Positions 1-8,562 of a stretch of DNA of 64,000 nt are shown here, in pieces. The position numbers were made by a program, and so were the translations under genes. The first letter of the stretch is position 1. Every line of letters starts with the position of its first letter. The notes beneath the pieces were generated by a model. It was not told the DNA's origin. It saw only the letters and a program-made list of their open reading frames with translations, and did not search any database. Origin of the DNA: Pseudomonadota bacterium (GTDB lineage Bacteria; Pseudomonadota; Gammaproteobacteria; Steroidobacterales; Woeseiaceae); NCBI GenBank assembly GCA_022567295.1, contig JADFHE010000001.1, forward strand, positions 62,001-126,000, in the 5' to 3' direction.

Positions 1-309
1 AAAGACATTCCGCGTGAAGCGCTTGAAAAGGAAGGCTTTACCGCGGAAGAACTGGACAAGGGCGTGACGATTTTTGGGCCGAAAGGCTGTAAGGCATGCA
101 ACAGTGGATACAAAGGTCGACTCGGGATTTTCCAGGTGATGGAAGTGTCCGAAACCATGGGCCGGATCATTATGGAAGGTGGCAACGCGATACAGATCGC
201 CGATCAGGCGATTCTGGAGGGGGTTATCGATTTGAGGCGGTCCGGATTGAACAAAGTCAAGGACGGGGTTACCAGCCTTATAGAGATCAACCGGGTTACC
301 ATTGAGTAG
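1..309 (+). CDS. pilB: Type IV pilus assembly ATPase PilB, C-terminal fragment
   Basis: This is the last 102 codons of a gene that begins before the window. PilB is the hexameric cytoplasmic ATPase that powers pilus extension. The visible part holds the zinc-binding CxxC pair typical of PilB/GspE (GCKACNSGYKGR) and the following helical C-terminal domain ending in a TAG stop. The Walker motifs would be upstream and cannot be seen. It is followed 37 bp later by pilC and then pilD, the usual pilus core order. Identification rests on the Cys motif, the tail sequence and synteny. A type II secretion GspE would look similar, but the downstream pilC-pilD-coaE order favours PilB. Confidence 0.93.
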   Translation, partial: KDIPREALEKEGFTAEELDKGVTIFGPKGCKACNSGYKGRLGIFQVMEVSETMGRIIMEGGNAIQIADQAILEGVIDLRRSGLNKVKDGVTSLIEINRVTIE

Positions 310-346
310 GTTTTTGCCGGGAAAAGCAGGTTAACGGACGAGAGAG

Positions 347-1567
347 ATGGCCAATACAGCGGTAGTAAGCGATACGGGTTTTCTGTGGGAAGGAACTGAC
401 AGAAACGGCAAGAAGATTAAGGGCAAAAGCCTCGCGAATAACGAAGCTCAGGTGCGTGCCGACCTGCGCCGTCAGGGCGTCGTGCCAACGCGAATCAAGA
501 AGCAGAGTAGAGGCCTGTTTGCAGGTGGCGGCAAGATCACGACCGGTGATATCGCGCTTTTCAGTCGTATGCTCGCCACCATGTTGTCGGCCGGTATTCC
601 GCTGGTGCAGGCGTTCGAAATTGTCGCTAGCGGCCATGAGAACGCGGCGATGCAAAAGCTTATTCTCACTATCAAAGGTGACGTTGAGGGCGGTAGTTCG
701 TTAGCTGAGGCGCTCGCCAAGCAGCCGCTTTATTTTGATGACCTTTTTGTGAATCTTGTCGAATCGGGTGAACAAGCCGGTGCTCTCGAATCGTTGCTCG
801 AAAAAATCGCAACGTATAAAGAAAAAACAGAGGCGATCAAGAAAAAGATCAAGAAGGCCCTAACGTATCCAGCCGCGGTATTGGTTGTCGCACTAGTCGT
901 GACAACGATTCTGCTGATATTCGTCATTCCTTCGTTCGAGGATCTGTTTCAGGGATTTGGTGCGGACCTGCCGTCGTTTACGCGCATGATCATCGATTTA
1001 TCGTTCTTCGTGCGAACAAAAGGCTTCTACATCGTAATTCTCATCGTTGGAGCGGTCTCGACCTTCCTGTATTTCCAGAAACGCTCCCGGCCGTTCCGCC
1101 ATTTTCTCGACCGATTGATGCTCAAGATGCCAGTTATCGGACCGATCCTTGAAAAGGCAGCCATTGCGCGTTACGCACGTACGCTGTCGACGATGTTCGC
1201 CGCAGGTGTGCCGCTGGTTGAGGCACTTGAGTCCGTTGCTGGCGCGACCGGCAATATCGTTTATGAAATCGCTGTGCTTCAAATACGCGACGAAGTAGCT
1301 ACCGGACAGCGCTTGCAGCAAGCCATGGAAAGTACCGACCTGTTTCCGAATATGGTTATCCAGATGATCGCGGTCGGTGAAGAGTCTGGCTCGCTTGACG
1401 AAATGTCCAGCAAGGTCGCTGATTTCTACGAAGCAGATGTCGACGACGCAGTCGATAACCTGTCAAGCCTGCTCGAGCCGATGATCATGGCCATCCTCGG
1501 CGTGCTCGTCGGTGGTCTTGTCGTCGCCATGTACCTGCCCATCTTCAAACTGGGTGCGGTGGTCTAA
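347..1567 (+). CDS. pilC: Type IV pilus inner membrane platform protein PilC
   Basis: PilC is the polytopic inner-membrane platform on which PilB and PilT act. The 406-residue length is normal. Two T2SSF domains are visible, at about residues 70-195 and 275-400, each with the repeated pattern of a hydrophobic segment preceded by a helical cytoplasmic region (compare GIPLVQAFEIV with GVPLVEALESV). Transmembrane segments lie near residues 170-200, 220-240 and 375-400. The ATG at 347 has a purine-rich GGACGAGAGAG just before it, so the start is well supported. An intrinsic terminator follows at 1595-1625, which suggests pilD and coaE are not simply read through from pilBC. Confidence 0.97.
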   Translation: MANTAVVSDTGFLWEGTDRNGKKIKGKSLANNEAQVRADLRRQGVVPTRIKKQSRGLFAGGGKITTGDIALFSRMLATMLSAGIPLVQAFEIVASGHENAAMQKLILTIKGDVEGGSSLAEALAKQPLYFDDLFVNLVESGEQAGALESLLEKIATYKEKTEAIKKKIKKALTYPAAVLVVALVVTTILLIFVIPSFEDLFQGFGADLPSFTRMIIDLSFFVRTKGFYIVILIVGAVSTFLYFQKRSRPFRHFLDRLMLKMPVIGPILEKAAIARYARTLSTMFAAGVPLVEALESVAGATGNIVYEIAVLQIRDEVATGQRLQQAMESTDLFPNMVIQMIAVGEESGSLDEMSSKVADFYEADVDDAVDNLSSLLEPMIMAILGVLVGGLVVAMYLPIFKLGAVV

Positions 1568-1594
1568 GAGACACGACGCCAATTGCAAAATAAT

Positions 1595-1625
1595 GGCGTT
1601 CGGAGGACACTCCGGGCGCCTTTTT
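1595..1625 (+). terminator. Rho-independent terminator after pilC
   Basis: An 11-bp stem (GGCGTTCGGAG paired with CTCCGGGCGCC, including two G-T wobbles) closes a four-base loop GACA and is followed by TTTTT. It lies 27 bp after the pilC stop and 33 bp before the pilD start, so it should at least attenuate transcription from pilC into pilD. Confidence 0.85.
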
Positions 1626-1658
1626 GCATGCAATTCACGCAGTTAACGGAGATCACGA

Positions 1659-2546
1659 ATGCTTGAACTGATACGCGAATCAGCCCCGCTATTCATCGCC
1701 GTGGTTTTTGCATTTTCGCTATTGATAGGCAGTTTTCTGAATGTCATCATTCATCGCTTACCCATCATGATGGAGCGAGAGTGGCGGGAGCAGGCCAGAG
1801 AACTCGCCGATACCCCGCCGGAAACCGATCTTCCCGAGGGTCGTTTTGACCTTCTTGTCCCCTCCTCTCATTGTCCCTCGTGCGGCGCATTGATCTCTGC
1901 CTGGCAAAACATTCCGGTAATCAGCTATCTCCTGCTCCGGGGCCGATGCGCCAATTGCAAATCGTCGATATCCGCGCGCTATCCGTTGGTGGAGTTCATG
2001 ACAGCCGTGCTGGCCGCGACAACAGCCTGGCATTTTGGTCCTGGCTGGGAAGCACTGCTGGCAATCGTGCTGACCATGACTCTGCTGTCGATAACGATGA
2101 TCGACGCCGGTACACAGTTGATTCCCGATGCGATCGTACTGCCGCTGATGTGGCTGGGTCTCGCCATGAGCCTGTATCACCCGCTGCCCGGGGCGACCAC
2201 GCTGTTTATCGAGCCGTCCGACGCCATAGTTGGCGCTATGGCGGGTTATCTGTCGCTGTGGAGCGTCTTCTGGCTCTTCAAGCTCGTCACTGGAAAGGAC
2301 GGCATGGGCTACGGTGATTTTAAATTGCTGGCCGCCCTCGGAGCGTGGCTCGGTTGGCAGCAGCTGCCAATAATCATCTTGATGTCCGCTGTCGTGGGTG
2401 TGGCGCTCAACGTCGGCATGATCATCACGCGAGGCAAGGACCGCAGTATTCCGATTCCATTCGGCCCCTATCTCGCTGGCGCTGGCTGGATCACAATGAT
2501 CTGGGGTGAGACGATCAAGAACACCTACATTGATCTGATGTTCTGA
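1659..2546 (+). CDS. pilD: Prepilin peptidase and N-methyltransferase PilD
   Basis: PilD is an inner-membrane aspartic protease that cuts type IV prepilin leaders and methylates the new N terminus. The 295 residues carry the N-terminal methyltransferase domain with the four zinc cysteines (C72 and C75 in HCPSC, C97 and C100 in CANC). The two catalytic aspartates of the type IV prepilin peptidase family sit in MIDAGTQLIPD (about D149) and GMGYGDFK (about D220). Several transmembrane helices follow. The ATG at 1659 has a GGAG ribosome site. Its TGA is followed immediately by the GTG of coaE, so the two are probably cotranscribed and translationally coupled. Confidence 0.97.
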   Translation: MLELIRESAPLFIAVVFAFSLLIGSFLNVIIHRLPIMMEREWREQARELADTPPETDLPEGRFDLLVPSSHCPSCGALISAWQNIPVISYLLLRGRCANCKSSISARYPLVEFMTAVLAATTAWHFGPGWEALLAIVLTMTLLSITMIDAGTQLIPDAIVLPLMWLGLAMSLYHPLPGATTLFIEPSDAIVGAMAGYLSLWSVFWLFKLVTGKDGMGYGDFKLLAALGAWLGWQQLPIIILMSAVVGVALNVGMIITRGKDRSIPIPFGPYLAGAGWITMIWGETIKNTYIDLMF

Positions 2547-3200
2547 GTGACCGGCAACGACAACAGGCAACCGTATCGAATTGGTCTGACGGGCGGCATC
2601 GCCAGCGGAAAATCGACCGTGGCGGACATGTTCGCCGAACTCGGTGCAGCAGTAATCGATACCGATGTTATCGCTCGTGAGGTCGTACAGCCGGGTGAGC
2701 CTGCGCTCGAGGAAATTCGCGAGCGATTTGGCGACGATATCATCGATGCCACGGGCAACCTTGACCGTGCTGCAATGCGAAAACTGGTCTTCTCGGACGC
2801 CACCGCGCGACTTGATCTCGAGGCGATTCTGCACCCTCGCATCGGTGCTGAAGCCCGGCTGCAAGCGAATGCTGCGTCCGGTCCATATCAACTAATTGTC
2901 GTGCCATTGCTGCTTGACTCACCGCTCAGACAGTTCGTCGATCGAATTCTCGTCGTTGATTGCGATGAGCAAACGCAACTTCAGCGTTTGCTGGCTCGCG
3001 ACACCGAAACGGTTGAGCAGGCACGGAAAATTTTGTCCGCCCAGGCCTCTCGCGAGGCTCGCCTGGCGATCGCAGACGACGTCATCAAGAATGATCAAGG
3101 CCTGGACGAGATGCACAGACGCGTTATGGTATTGGATGAGACTTATTGTCGCCTTGCACGCCATTCATATCCGCACGGACAATCGCCTGAAATTTCCTGA
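2547..3200 (+). CDS. coaE: Dephospho-CoA kinase
   Basis: CoaE phosphorylates the ribose 3-hydroxyl of dephospho-CoA, the last step of coenzyme A synthesis, in the cytoplasm. The P-loop GGIASGKS lies at residues 16-23 and is followed by the family TDVIAREVV and HPRI segments. The start is a GTG abutting the pilD stop codon. At 217 residues it is slightly longer than the usual 200 or so. Its last 77 bp overlap, tail to tail, the end of the minus-strand TPR gene at 3124-5103. Because the overlapped part of that gene is conserved with its paralog, the coaE tail may be an extension into it (inference). Confidence 0.95.
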   Translation: MTGNDNRQPYRIGLTGGIASGKSTVADMFAELGAAVIDTDVIAREVVQPGEPALEEIRERFGDDIIDATGNLDRAAMRKLVFSDATARLDLEAILHPRIGAEARLQANAASGPYQLIVVPLLLDSPLRQFVDRILVVDCDEQTQLQRLLARDTETVEQARKILSAQASREARLAIADDVIKNDQGLDEMHRRVMVLDETYCRLARHSYPHGQSPEIS

Positions 3201-5103
3201 CATCGGATTCACTGACACTCGTGTCCGGCAGCAGTTCCTGCGGACTGTTTTCGAGCTCCACTAGCGCAGCGTTCGAAAAATACAGGGCTTCTTCGAAGTA
3301 ATTGTTTGAAGCCAACAGCGCGGCCATATTCATCGCCGTATCAGCGCTGGGTTGAGCCTCTAGAGAATCCTCAAACTCTGTCACGGCCTGCGCTGGTTCA
3401 CCGTTGTGTACATCGATCAAGCCGACCAGATACTTGATCTGAGAATACCGCAGCGAACGCGTGTCGGCGTTTAGTGGCACATCCAGCATATTCGCAAACA
3501 TTGCCCGCAAAGCGACCAGAGTGACATCCTGACAATTACGTTCAATAACAGATGAAGAGAACTCATGGTAAATACTGATCAGTCGGGGATCATAAACCGT
3601 AACCGACAACATGTTTGCGACACGTTCAAACTCGCCGGCATCCAGCATTTTCAGGCGGCAAAGTATTGTGAGCCTGCTCACCATCAAGTGCGGTTTGTCG
3701 AACGGAATTATCGCAATCGCCTGATCGACGACTTGCAGCGATTCTTCATAGCGTTGCGCATTGAACAGGTCCTTCGCGTACTCTGCCTGTGCACGCGCTG
3801 AGGTTGGTGCTTTCCGGGCAGATGCCTCGACCATGCTCGAAAAATCAGTCCATACCGTCGCCGAATAGCGGGTGAAGCCAATCAGGACCAGCGATATGCC
3901 GAGCACTGCCACGACAAAAAGCTGGCGCTTCATCTTCTGGTGCAAGAATACGACAACGGGGACAAACAGAAAGCACGCTGGCAGATAGTTGCGATGCTCA
4001 AAATACAACTCAAGATTGAGTACCGTAGATTCCAGCAGATGGCCAACGTAAAAGAACAATGCGGCCAGTGCAAACAACGGCCATTGGCGTCGCTTGACGA
4101 TCGAAAGCGAAATTATCGCGACATGCAACAAGGCGCTCAGTATCGTTGTTATTGGTGACAGCATTCCGGTCGACTTAATGAAGTGATCCTGGAAAACGCC
4201 GGTCGTGTATAACTTCGGAATAAACCAATGCTGTAGATAGTCAAGCAGAATTCGGGGTTGTGTGAGCACACGCTCGTAAATACTAAAGTCTCTCGGTGGC
4301 ACGATATCGAAGAAGTCATGCCGGAAGACCATGGCAGCAAGATACGCCACAATCATCAATGTAGGCGCAACGATGAATACGGTGGCCCAGTAGCGATCCA
4401 ACACGCCGAATCGATGTTTCTGACTTGCAAAGACAGTGATTTCAATAACACCGATCAACAGTGGCAGCAGAATACCGTTTTCCTTTGATAGCACTGCCAA
4501 CACGGTAAATAATCCCACCGACAATGTCATGATCCAATACGCTTTTCGGGGGTTGGCAGAGATCAGCGATCGGCCGTACAAGTGCCCAATGAGTCCCGCA
4601 AGAATGAACAGTGCCGACAACTGCGCCATTCGCTGCACGACATAGAGCGTAGTAGACACCAGGAACGGATTCAGCAACCAATACGCTGTCGAGATCATGG
4701 CTATCCAGCGTGTGTGATGTCTGTCGCAGCCCACTAGTCGCAGGATCCTGTCGATCAAGATTCCAACCAGTGTGCCATTGACTAGGTGAATGACCAGGTT
4801 CGTGCGCTTGAATGGTAACGAATCGCTCGGCCAGTTATCTGCATCAACCAGGAACGTAAGCAGCGATAGCGGCCGACCCGTCGGACCGGCGTGCCCTCCC
4901 AGGACGAAGGCCTTGAAAGTAGTCCAGTCCGTTACTCCGCCAAGCGCTCCGAGAGCTTCTAGGGAACCGAAATCATCAAATACAAACGGTCCGTTGAGGC
5001 CCGGAAAGTAGGCGAAAATACAGGCCAGCAGGAGTAATGCCCAGCCACCCGTAATTGCGGCCGACCTTAGATATTCACTTCTGCGTTGAGTTGCTATATC
5101 CAT
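3124..5103 (-). CDS. TMTC-like GT-C membrane protein with C-terminal TPRs, copy 1
   Basis: This is a 659-residue protein with about ten hydrophobic segments in the first 410 residues and a soluble, helical TPR-like tail (about 425-640). The first periplasmic loop has the acidic pair FDD (D43-D44) followed by GPTGRPLSLLTF and PFKRTNLVIHLVNG. This arrangement resembles the metazoan TMTC O-mannosyltransferases and other GT-C enzymes, whose DD or DE motif in that loop is catalytic. The function is inferred: a polyprenyl-phosphate-sugar dependent protein O-glycosyltransferase is plausible, and the nearby pilus genes make pilin one candidate substrate. It could instead be a TPR assembly protein with no enzyme activity. 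It is the downstream copy of a tandem pair, about two-thirds identical by eye. No good ribosome site precedes the ATG at 5103. Confidence 0.75.
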   Translation of the reverse strand: MDIATQRRSEYLRSAAITGGWALLLLACIFAYFPGLNGPFVFDDFGSLEALGALGGVTDWTTFKAFVLGGHAGPTGRPLSLLTFLVDADNWPSDSLPFKRTNLVIHLVNGTLVGILIDRILRLVGCDRHHTRWIAMISTAYWLLNPFLVSTTLYVVQRMAQLSALFILAGLIGHLYGRSLISANPRKAYWIMTLSVGLFTVLAVLSKENGILLPLLIGVIEITVFASQKHRFGVLDRYWATVFIVAPTLMIVAYLAAMVFRHDFFDIVPPRDFSIYERVLTQPRILLDYLQHWFIPKLYTTGVFQDHFIKSTGMLSPITTILSALLHVAIISLSIVKRRQWPLFALAALFFYVGHLLESTVLNLELYFEHRNYLPACFLFVPVVVFLHQKMKRQLFVVAVLGISLVLIGFTRYSATVWTDFSSMVEASARKAPTSARAQAEYAKDLFNAQRYEESLQVVDQAIAIIPFDKPHLMVSRLTILCRLKMLDAGEFERVANMLSVTVYDPRLISIYHEFSSSVIERNCQDVTLVALRAMFANMLDVPLNADTRSLRYSQIKYLVGLIDVHNGEPAQAVTEFEDSLEAQPSADTAMNMAALLASNNYFEEALYFSNAALVELENSPQELLPDTSVSESDVRKFQAIVRADMNGVQGDNKSHPIP

Positions 5104-5195
5104 TTTTGGTCGGCGCCGGCAAATCCTTAGCCGGCATTTTAGCCTGACAGGAGCAGCATCTTCATCAAATTGCCGAATTAATCACCGCAGCGTGA

Positions 5196-7151
5196 CTAAT
5201 TCGGGCTGGCTTCAAGATCGGCGCGAACAAGCTCCTGAAAGCCAAGAATGTCGTTTTCGGTTATGGGAGTACCTTTTGAATCACCTTGCAGACCTTGCAG
5301 AAAATGTGCCAGCGCCAGATCGGACAAATACAACGCTTCGTCAAGATAGTCATTGGTCGCCAAAACCGCCGCCATCAACATCGCGTGCGCGGCGCCTGGT
5401 TCGGCCTGCAGAGATTCCTCGAACGCGGCAACAGCCTTCGATGGCGCACCCAGGTGGACGTCAACGATGCCAACGAAGTATTTGAGATGAGAATATGCCA
5501 CCGAGTGCGGATCAGCATTTAACTGCACCTCCAGCATATTTACAAACAGGGGCCGCAGCGCGCTCGTCGATACGTTAGGACAGCGTTGGTCGGCGATTGA
5601 GGTGATTAGAGACGTGTACAGTTTGATCGCACGAACATCGTAGAATTTTGCAGACACAGCAGTTGCCACCTTGTCGAATTCCTTGCCCTCGAGAAAGCCG
5701 AGATTGCAGAGAATAATCAGGCGATTGACCAGTAACAGAGGATTGTCATTCGGAATGGTCTGAATCGCCTGATCGATTACCTGCAATGATTCTTCGTAAC
5801 GCCCAGCATTGAACAAAACAGTCGCATACTGCGCCTGGGCGCGCGCGGATGTCGGCGCTTTTCGTGCCGATGCCTCCACCATGCTGGGAAATGCCTGCCA
5901 GATCGTCGCAGAATATCGGGTGAAACCGCCGAGAACGAGCGTCGTGCCCAGCGCCGCGGCCAGAAAAAGTCGGCGACTGACGTTCGCTTGTAGCCATACG
6001 ACCAGGGGCAGAAAAAGAAAAGCGGCCGCCAGGTAATTCCGATGCTCGAAATACAGCTCAAGATTAAGCACCGATGACTCCAGCACGTGGCTGGCATAAA
6101 AAAACAATACGGTAAATGCCAACAACGGCCGCTTGCGTCGATTGATAATCGATAGCGAAATTATGGCGATGTGTAACAGCGCGCTCAGGGCCGTTGTTAC
6201 GGGCGAGAGAATCCCGGTGGACTTGATAAAGTGATCCTGAAAGACGCCGGTTGTATACAGTTTCGGCACAAACCAGTGCTGCAAATAATCAAACAGGATT
6301 CGGGGCTGTGTAAGGAGCCGCTCATAAAGACTGAAATCTCTCGGTGGCACGACGTTGAAGAAATCGTCACTGATAACCGTGGCACCCAGGTAAATTGCGA
6401 TGACCATCGATGGCATGACGATAAAAACCGCGGCCCAATAGCGATTAAGGTTTCCCGGTTGCTGGCGCTGGCTGGCTAACACGGTAATTTCCAATACGCC
6501 GATCAAGAGCGGCAAAAGAATTCCGTTTTCCTTTGAGAGCATTGCCAGGAGCGTAAACAGGCCCACCGACAGACTCATGATCAGATACGCTTTTATCGCA
6601 TTGGCGGCGATCAGTGACCGACCGTACAGGTACGTTATGAGTCCTGCGAATACGAACAATGCAGACAGCTGTGCCATGCGCTGCACAACATAGAGCGTGG
6701 TTGAGACAAGAAACGGATGTAGCACCCAGCAAAGTGTTGCAAATAAGGCGATCCACTTGGCATTCCTGCTTTCGAACTCGAGTAATTGCAGAATTTTGCC
6801 GGTCAAAACACCTAGCAATGCACCATTGATCAAATGAATAACAAGATTGGTTCGTTTAAACGGCAATGGATCGGTGGGCCAATTGTTGGCATCGATCAGA
6901 AAGCTGAGCAGCGCGAGCGGCCGGCCAGTCGGACCTGCGGTGCCGCCGAATACAAATGCTTTGAAAGTAGCCCAGTCACTTACCCCGCCAAGTTTTCCCA
7001 GGGCGGCGATGGAACCGAAATCATCAAGCATGAAGGGTCCCTTCAGCCCCGGATAGTAGGCGATAACGCCAGCGAGGAACACAACCGTCCAGCCAGCGAG
7101 AAGCGCGAGATTTTTCGGCTTGGTGTTGTGTTTCCAGGGAGCATTATTCAT
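5196..7151 (-). CDS. TMTC-like GT-C membrane protein with C-terminal TPRs, copy 2
   Basis: This is the paralog of the 3124-5103 gene: same strand, 92 bp upstream, same architecture of about ten membrane segments then TPR-like helices. The loop-one acidic pair is LDD at D43-D44, followed by GPTGRPLALLSF and PFKRTNLVIHLINGAL. The start at 7151 (651 residues) is chosen because it puts the first 36 residues in exact length register with copy 1. An in-frame ATG at 7187 would add 12 residues. Both copies have a TAGAAT or TAAAAT box followed by GCC just upstream, perhaps a shared promoter element, though no good -35 is seen. The role is inferred as for copy 1. Divergence is spread over the whole length, so the duplication is not recent. 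Confidence 0.75.
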   Translation of the reverse strand: MNNAPWKHNTKPKNLALLAGWTVVFLAGVIAYYPGLKGPFMLDDFGSIAALGKLGGVSDWATFKAFVFGGTAGPTGRPLALLSFLIDANNWPTDPLPFKRTNLVIHLINGALLGVLTGKILQLLEFESRNAKWIALFATLCWVLHPFLVSTTLYVVQRMAQLSALFVFAGLITYLYGRSLIAANAIKAYLIMSLSVGLFTLLAMLSKENGILLPLLIGVLEITVLASQRQQPGNLNRYWAAVFIVMPSMVIAIYLGATVISDDFFNVVPPRDFSLYERLLTQPRILFDYLQHWFVPKLYTTGVFQDHFIKSTGILSPVTTALSALLHIAIISLSIINRRKRPLLAFTVLFFYASHVLESSVLNLELYFEHRNYLAAAFLFLPLVVWLQANVSRRLFLAAALGTTLVLGGFTRYSATIWQAFPSMVEASARKAPTSARAQAQYATVLFNAGRYEESLQVIDQAIQTIPNDNPLLLVNRLIILCNLGFLEGKEFDKVATAVSAKFYDVRAIKLYTSLITSIADQRCPNVSTSALRPLFVNMLEVQLNADPHSVAYSHLKYFVGIVDVHLGAPSKAVAAFEESLQAEPGAAHAMLMAAVLATNDYLDEALYLSDLALAHFLQGLQGDSKGTPITENDILGFQELVRADLEASPN

Positions 7152-7273
7152 CGTCGGCGAAACCTGACATGAGGGGTTGGCGGGCATTCTAGCTTGTCGG
7201 CCAATGCAACTACACCGTGAGAGTAATGACAGGATTATTTGCCTGCTCGCATCGGGTGGCGCAAAATAGCCGG

Positions 7274-8074
7274 ATGGCCAAACCCGCGGGAAAAATCGCT
7301 GCTCAGCCCGCCGCAGGCGGTGCGCATTATGAGCAGCCCCTGTCAGAGCGTATGCGGACGTTCCTCAGGCTTGAGTTTCTGTACCATCCAATGCTTCGCA
7401 ACAGCGAAAGGGACGATGACTGGGCGACCCGCGCCACGATTTCCACACTGTTGGAGATTCTCGCCATCCTCGCGCGCGGTGACGTTCGCAGTGAGATTTA
7501 TAACGAGCTTGATCAACAGATCAATGCGCTGAAGCGATTTCAGAGCCATGCAGGCGTTGACGGAGGCCGCCTGGAAAATTTGATGCGTAATTTGACGACC
7601 AGCCGCGACGAAATATCGGCGGTCGGAACAGGCTTTCTCCAGGCTCTGAAGAACAACGATTTCCTGAATTCGATCAAGCATCGAAGTGCCATTCCCGGCG
7701 GGACGTGCGAATTCGACTTGCCCGAATACAGCCACTGGCTGCGCCAGCCGATCGATCGTCGCCAACAAGACATGGACGAGTGGATTCGATCAGTCCGGCC
7801 ATTGTGCGACGCCGTCAGTGAGGTGCTTTGGTTGATACGCGAGAGTGCGCAGCCCGAGGAAAAACAAGCAACCAACGGCATGTACCAGCACGACATGCAA
7901 AAAGACAGCAATTGCCGCTTGTTGCGCGTGAGCCTTGCCGAGGGTTCGCCGCTGTTTCCCGAGATCAGCGGCAGTCAGCATCGTTTCACGGTGCGTTTTC
8001 TGGAATGGTCTACGGTTGAACGTCGTGCAGTGCAGACCGCTCACAACGTGCCGTTTCAGCTCTCGGTTTGCTAG
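7274..8074 (+). CDS. zapD: Cell division protein ZapD
   Basis: ZapD cross-links FtsZ filaments and stabilises the Z ring. The start ATG at 7274 gives 266 residues. The family N-terminal signature YEQPLSERMRTFLRLEFL lies near residues 20-37, close to the form in E. coli ZapD, and the rest is the expected helical then beta-rich fold ending in RFLEWST and VPFQLSVC. An upstream start at 7217 is possible, but its extra 19 residues have no family counterpart. The common order coaE-zapD-yacG-mutT is altered here: two membrane genes separate it from coaE, and no yacG is present. The stop codon runs into a REP-like element (8074-8150). Confidence 0.93.
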   Translation: MAKPAGKIAAQPAAGGAHYEQPLSERMRTFLRLEFLYHPMLRNSERDDDWATRATISTLLEILAILARGDVRSEIYNELDQQINALKRFQSHAGVDGGRLENLMRNLTTSRDEISAVGTGFLQALKNNDFLNSIKHRSAIPGGTCEFDLPEYSHWLRQPIDRRQQDMDEWIRSVRPLCDAVSEVLWLIRESAQPEEKQATNGMYQHDMQKDSNCRLLRVSLAEGSPLFPEISGSQHRFTVRFLEWSTVERRAVQTAHNVPFQLSVC

Positions 8075-8150
8075 TAGGAGGCGGCCCTGCCGCCGAAGCG
8101 TAGCGGCAGCCGAAGGCTGCAAAGGAATCGGCCGCAATGCGGCCTCGTAC
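8074..8150. repeat. REP-like inverted element after zapD
   Basis: The element begins with GTAGGAGG, whose first G is the last base of the zapD stop codon, and ends with CCTCGTAC, an imperfect inverted copy. Inside are a palindromic arm (GGCGGCCCTGCCGCC), a hairpin GCAGCC-GAA-GGCTGC, and a second arm GGCCGCAATGCGGCC. The inner hairpin and neighbouring AGCGGCAGCCG match the element at 36504-36601. This is the structure of a REP doublet (REPIN). It sits between convergent zapD and mutT, where it may also act as a bidirectional transcript end. Confidence 0.7.
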
Positions 8151-8159
8151 AAGCGCGGA

Positions 8160-8552
8160 CTAGTGTCGCCGCCTGAGCGCCTCGACAACGGGCATATCGG
8201 CCGGTAGCAACTCATCGGCGTCGAGAGTTTCTGGCGGCACCCAGCGAAGCGCCTGTCCCTCACGACCGATCGGGTCGCTGTTCCAGTCAGTGACTATGAA
8301 GAATTCGATAGTCACAACGCGATCGTCATACTCGTGACGCAGATTCATGAATGAAGAACACGCCGTAACTTCGATGCCGAGCTCCTCTGCGAGCTCTCTG
8401 GACAGCGCGCATTGCGAAGATTCGCCAGCTGCGATCTTGCCACCCGGAAACTCCCACATCCCGTGAAATGGGCCGTCTCCGAGACGCTCGGCGATCAGGA
8501 TCCGACCTTCGGAATCGCAAAGTATCCCTGCCGCAACGTCGTAGTGGTTCAT
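8160..8552 (-). CDS. mutT: Nudix hydrolase MutT, 8-oxo-dGTP diphosphatase
   Basis: MutT cleans oxidised guanine nucleotides from the pool, preventing A-to-C transversions. The start at 8552 gives 130 residues, the E. coli length, and begins MNHYDVAAGIL. The Nudix box is complete at about residues 38-60 (GGKIAAGE, then RELAEELGI). WEFPGG precedes it and the C-terminal LRWVPPE motif is present. A longer in-frame start at 8651 would lie inside secA and is rejected. It starts 11 bp after the secA stop, the secA-mutT order seen in E. coli, so it is probably cotranscribed with secA. The C-terminal thiamine-phosphate-synthase-like domain found in some MutT proteins is absent. Confidence 0.95.
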   Translation of the reverse strand: MNHYDVAAGILCDSEGRILIAERLGDGPFHGMWEFPGGKIAAGESSQCALSRELAEELGIEVTACSSFMNLRHEYDDRVVTIEFFIVTDWNSDPIGREGQALRWVPPETLDADELLPADMPVVEALRRRH

Positions 8553-8562
8553 CGCGGCTAAA

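Noticed and set aside
1758..2891. 377-codon open frame on the minus strand opposite pilD and coaE
   Set aside because: Its product is His-, Arg- and Gln-rich with no recognisable domain, and it lies wholly antisense to two well-supported genes.
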